From: Prorocentrum cordatum
Lineage: Eukaryota; Sar; Dinophyceae; Prorocentrales; Prorocentraceae
DNA length: 64,000 nt
Reading direction: 5' to 3'
Assembly: GCA_963575745.1 (NCBI GenBank)
Contig: CAUYUJ010018549.1
Coordinates: 384,001-448,000, forward strand
Below, piece by piece: positions 62,383 to 64,000 of this stretch (its first letter is position 1; every line of letters starts with the position of its first letter). Made by a program: the position numbers and the translations under genes. A model generated the notes under the pieces. It ran no database searches and was not told the DNA's origin. It saw only the letters and a program-made list of their open reading frames with translations.

Positions 62383-63628
62383 TCATGTCGTCAGCATGTG
62401 GCACTTGCGATCTATAAATTTGATTTCAAGACGCCTGTGCTTACGATCGAACTTTGCTGTGGCATTTCCGCTATTCACTTCAAGAGGATCCAAGGGAATC
62501 ACCGCAACACTCCGTCCGCGCACAGAAATGATGAGCTGCGTCGCGGAGATATCGGCTGCAATGTCCGCTGCTGCTCTTGCGCCCAATACATGTGCTTCCA
62601 GGCTTGTCTTGGTCTTGTCGCATGCAAACGGTACGCAATACGAGGCCATCGGGACGAGTTGTGATACCTCCCACGGCCGCGCCCACCTGGAATGTACCGC
62701 AATTGGGCCGCCTTTGATCCGATGGAGCCACAGCTCCTTGCCCCCACCAAAACAAGCGACGTGTACCATCAACGCGCGGGTTGCAGCGTCGGAAAGACCA
62801 GATTCGCCACGATGCATTCCGGCCCCAGCCGCTGCAAGAGCGAGAGAACAACAATAAGAATGCACAGAGGAATTTGGCATGGCTGAGCCAGCGGCGTGTA
62901 CCATAATCTCGGCCACCGATGAGAACTCTGGGTCGCGCACCCGAATCATACTCAGGCGCCGCATCAACGCAGGGAAACTCACGCTTGCGAAGCAGCCTCT
63001 CAGACAGAGCCCGGCAATACTTGCCTCCTGAAGCAAAGCCTCTGGTGCAACAGCTATCGCTAACTCTTCCGCTCGCAAAGCAGCTCTTACGGAACGCATG
63101 CCGATGTCAACGAGATCATCTGTCGATGAAACCGCATGGGGCCTGAGTGCCACTGGTACGAATGCCTCCAGGCGGCACCTAAGGCAAGTGCATCGAAATC
63201 CATAGTCCGCTAGCAGAGACTCTTGCCGACTCTCCAAGTCGCAATGGTTCAAAATGTAGCTGGTCACAACTTCTTCGCCTTCCTCTAGCTGGCGAGCGGC
63301 GCGTACAAATACTGTGTCCCCAAGGAAGTAGCGGGTCGAATTTGGGACACACGAATGGTTTAAGAGTGCTGCGACAGGAAAAACGCCTGCCATATCACTT
63401 TTTATGGAGCCTTTCCGCTCGTCCGACGCTGTCATCTCCAATGAATTGCGATCGACAATCTTGTCGACCGTATGGTGGTCGACTGCAGATGGCCCCCCTA
63501 GGCAGTCGCCAATCCTCCACCACGACATGCTGTCCGCGCCTTTGACGTGGTGGCCGCTGCCTTCAAGGGCGCAGAAGCGGCGACAATCTCTTGGTGCTGA
63601 CGTTGCCATGGCGGCACGGGCCGCTGCC
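62383..63628 (-). CDS. SET-domain protein with PIH1/CS-like C-terminal domain (main exon)
   Basis: After an N-terminal stretch (ARAAMATSAPRDCRRFCALE) the frame contains VFPVAALLNHSCVPNSTRYF (the SET core NHSCxPN that binds cofactor and substrate), FVRAARQLEEGEEVVTSYI (second SET block with Tyr) and DYGFRCTCLRCRLE (post-SET zinc cysteines), as in SMYD-type lysine methyltransferases. A helical region follows. The last ~75 residues (LEAHVLGARAAADIAADISA, QLIISVRGRSVAVIPLDP, NATAKFDRKHRRLEIKF) match the CS fold that ends PIH1/Kintoun dynein-assembly proteins. The SET fold starts in the exon at 63833-64000. Stop at 62383-62385. Substrate unknown. Confidence 0.78.
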
Positions 63629-63633
63629 GACAA

Positions 63634-63832
63634 TAAGGGAACAAAAAGTCACATAAACACAACAACTCGGAGGTCCGCGCGGATTTCTCGGATCGGCGCT
63701 GGACCCCCCTCCCTGGCGCGCGGAGCGCGCCAGGGGCGGCGCCGGAGGCGCCGCCGGGGGGCCCCAGCGCCGATCCGAGAAATCCGCGCGGACCTTTGAG
63801 TTTTTATGTTTATGCCACTTTTTGTTCCCCTA
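63634..63832. mobile_element. 199-bp palindromic introner-like element within the SET gene
   Basis: Bounded by TA(A/G)GGGAACAAAAAGT inverted ends and flanked by the direct repeat GACAA (63629-63633 and 63833-63837). The arms pair over about 70 bp with few mismatches; the centre holds two further nested GC hairpins. The flanking exons are in frame if it is removed with one GACAA. A GC-AG intron (donor at GATA|GCTTGT, acceptor CAG|CGGCCC) would also keep the frame. A related fold-back element lies at 24769-24876. Confidence 0.85.
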
Positions 63833-64000
63833 GACAAGCTATCGCCCGTGGCTCCCACGCAGAAGGCCTGCTCGACGATCAGCAGACGTCCTCTGTTGCA
63901 AGCTTCCGTGGCGAAGAGACCGCGGCCGCGGCCGCTCACCCTGCGGACCTCCAGCGGCCCGATTTGGAGCGGGCGCAAGCTGGCCAGCGAAGACCCCAAC
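63833..64000 (-). CDS. SET-domain protein, upstream exon (partial at window end)
   Basis: Minus strand reads LQIGPLEVRRVSGRGRGLFA, TEACNRGRLLIVEQAFCVG, ATGDSL. GRGRGLFATEACNRG is the beginning of the SET fold (the cofactor-binding GxG). Beyond the element the protein continues SAAARAAMATSA. The gene begins beyond the window. Confidence 0.75.

Noticed and set aside
1-64000. tRNA, rRNA and snRNA genes
   Set aside because: Reading for cloverleaf consensus boxes and conserved rRNA blocks by eye gave nothing convincing; a covariance-model search would be needed to exclude small RNAs.

Overview
The window looks like nuclear DNA of a dinoflagellate, as judged from protein features only (no rRNA or spliced-leader gene is visible). 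The supporting signs are a PPR protein with 'ACA' style repeats, three pieces of a large hypothetical-protein family typical of dinoflagellates, a Ty1/copia element carrying a methyltransferase-like domain, non-LTR elements with a GEASNPGP motif and a restriction-like endonuclease, introner-like insertions, and a GC-rich background broken by AT-rich islands. Few host genes are visible; most of the sequence is mobile elements and tandem repeats.

Layout: 1-5.5 kb (minus strand) holds two pieces of a decayed dinoflagellate hypothetical gene separated by GC-rich and pyrimidine-rich repeats. 5.67-16.23 kb is one Ty1/copia retrotransposon on the minus strand with two LTRs, a tRNA primer site, gag, protease, a methyltransferase-like domain, integrase, RT and RNase H, broken by several stops and frameshifts. 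16.4-16.9 kb is a GA tract. 17.5-18.7 kb is another piece of the hypothetical family. 19-24.7 kb is tandem repeats with no convincing gene. 24.8-25.9 kb encodes a PPR protein, followed by a minus-strand LINE fragment. 27.9-29.5 kb is a ~102-bp satellite.

30.5-49.0 kb is a head-to-tail duplication of a ~4.24-kb unit. The second copy is split by 10.4 kb of LINE sequence: a minus-strand LINE (3' part 37.27-41.09 kb, 5' part 47.14-47.71 kb) that itself appears to be interrupted by a plus-strand LINE of the same family (41.09-47.14 kb). 51.2-53.2 kb is a third, decayed LINE copy. It contains a 211-bp MITE and is interrupted by a 6.1-kb tyrosine-recombinase retroelement (53.23-59.32 kb) before its 3' end resumes at 59.32 kb. 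That element has the split direct repeat layout A1-ORFs-B1-A2-B2, a small membrane ORF, gag, RNase H, a tyrosine recombinase and a cytosine-5 methyltransferase; its RT is rearranged.

The right end (62.4-64 kb, minus strand) encodes a SET-domain protein with a PIH1/CS-like C-terminus. A 199-bp palindromic element lies in this gene with a 5-bp target duplication, and removing it restores the reading frame, so it is a good introner candidate. All family calls come from reading motifs by eye; no database search was possible.
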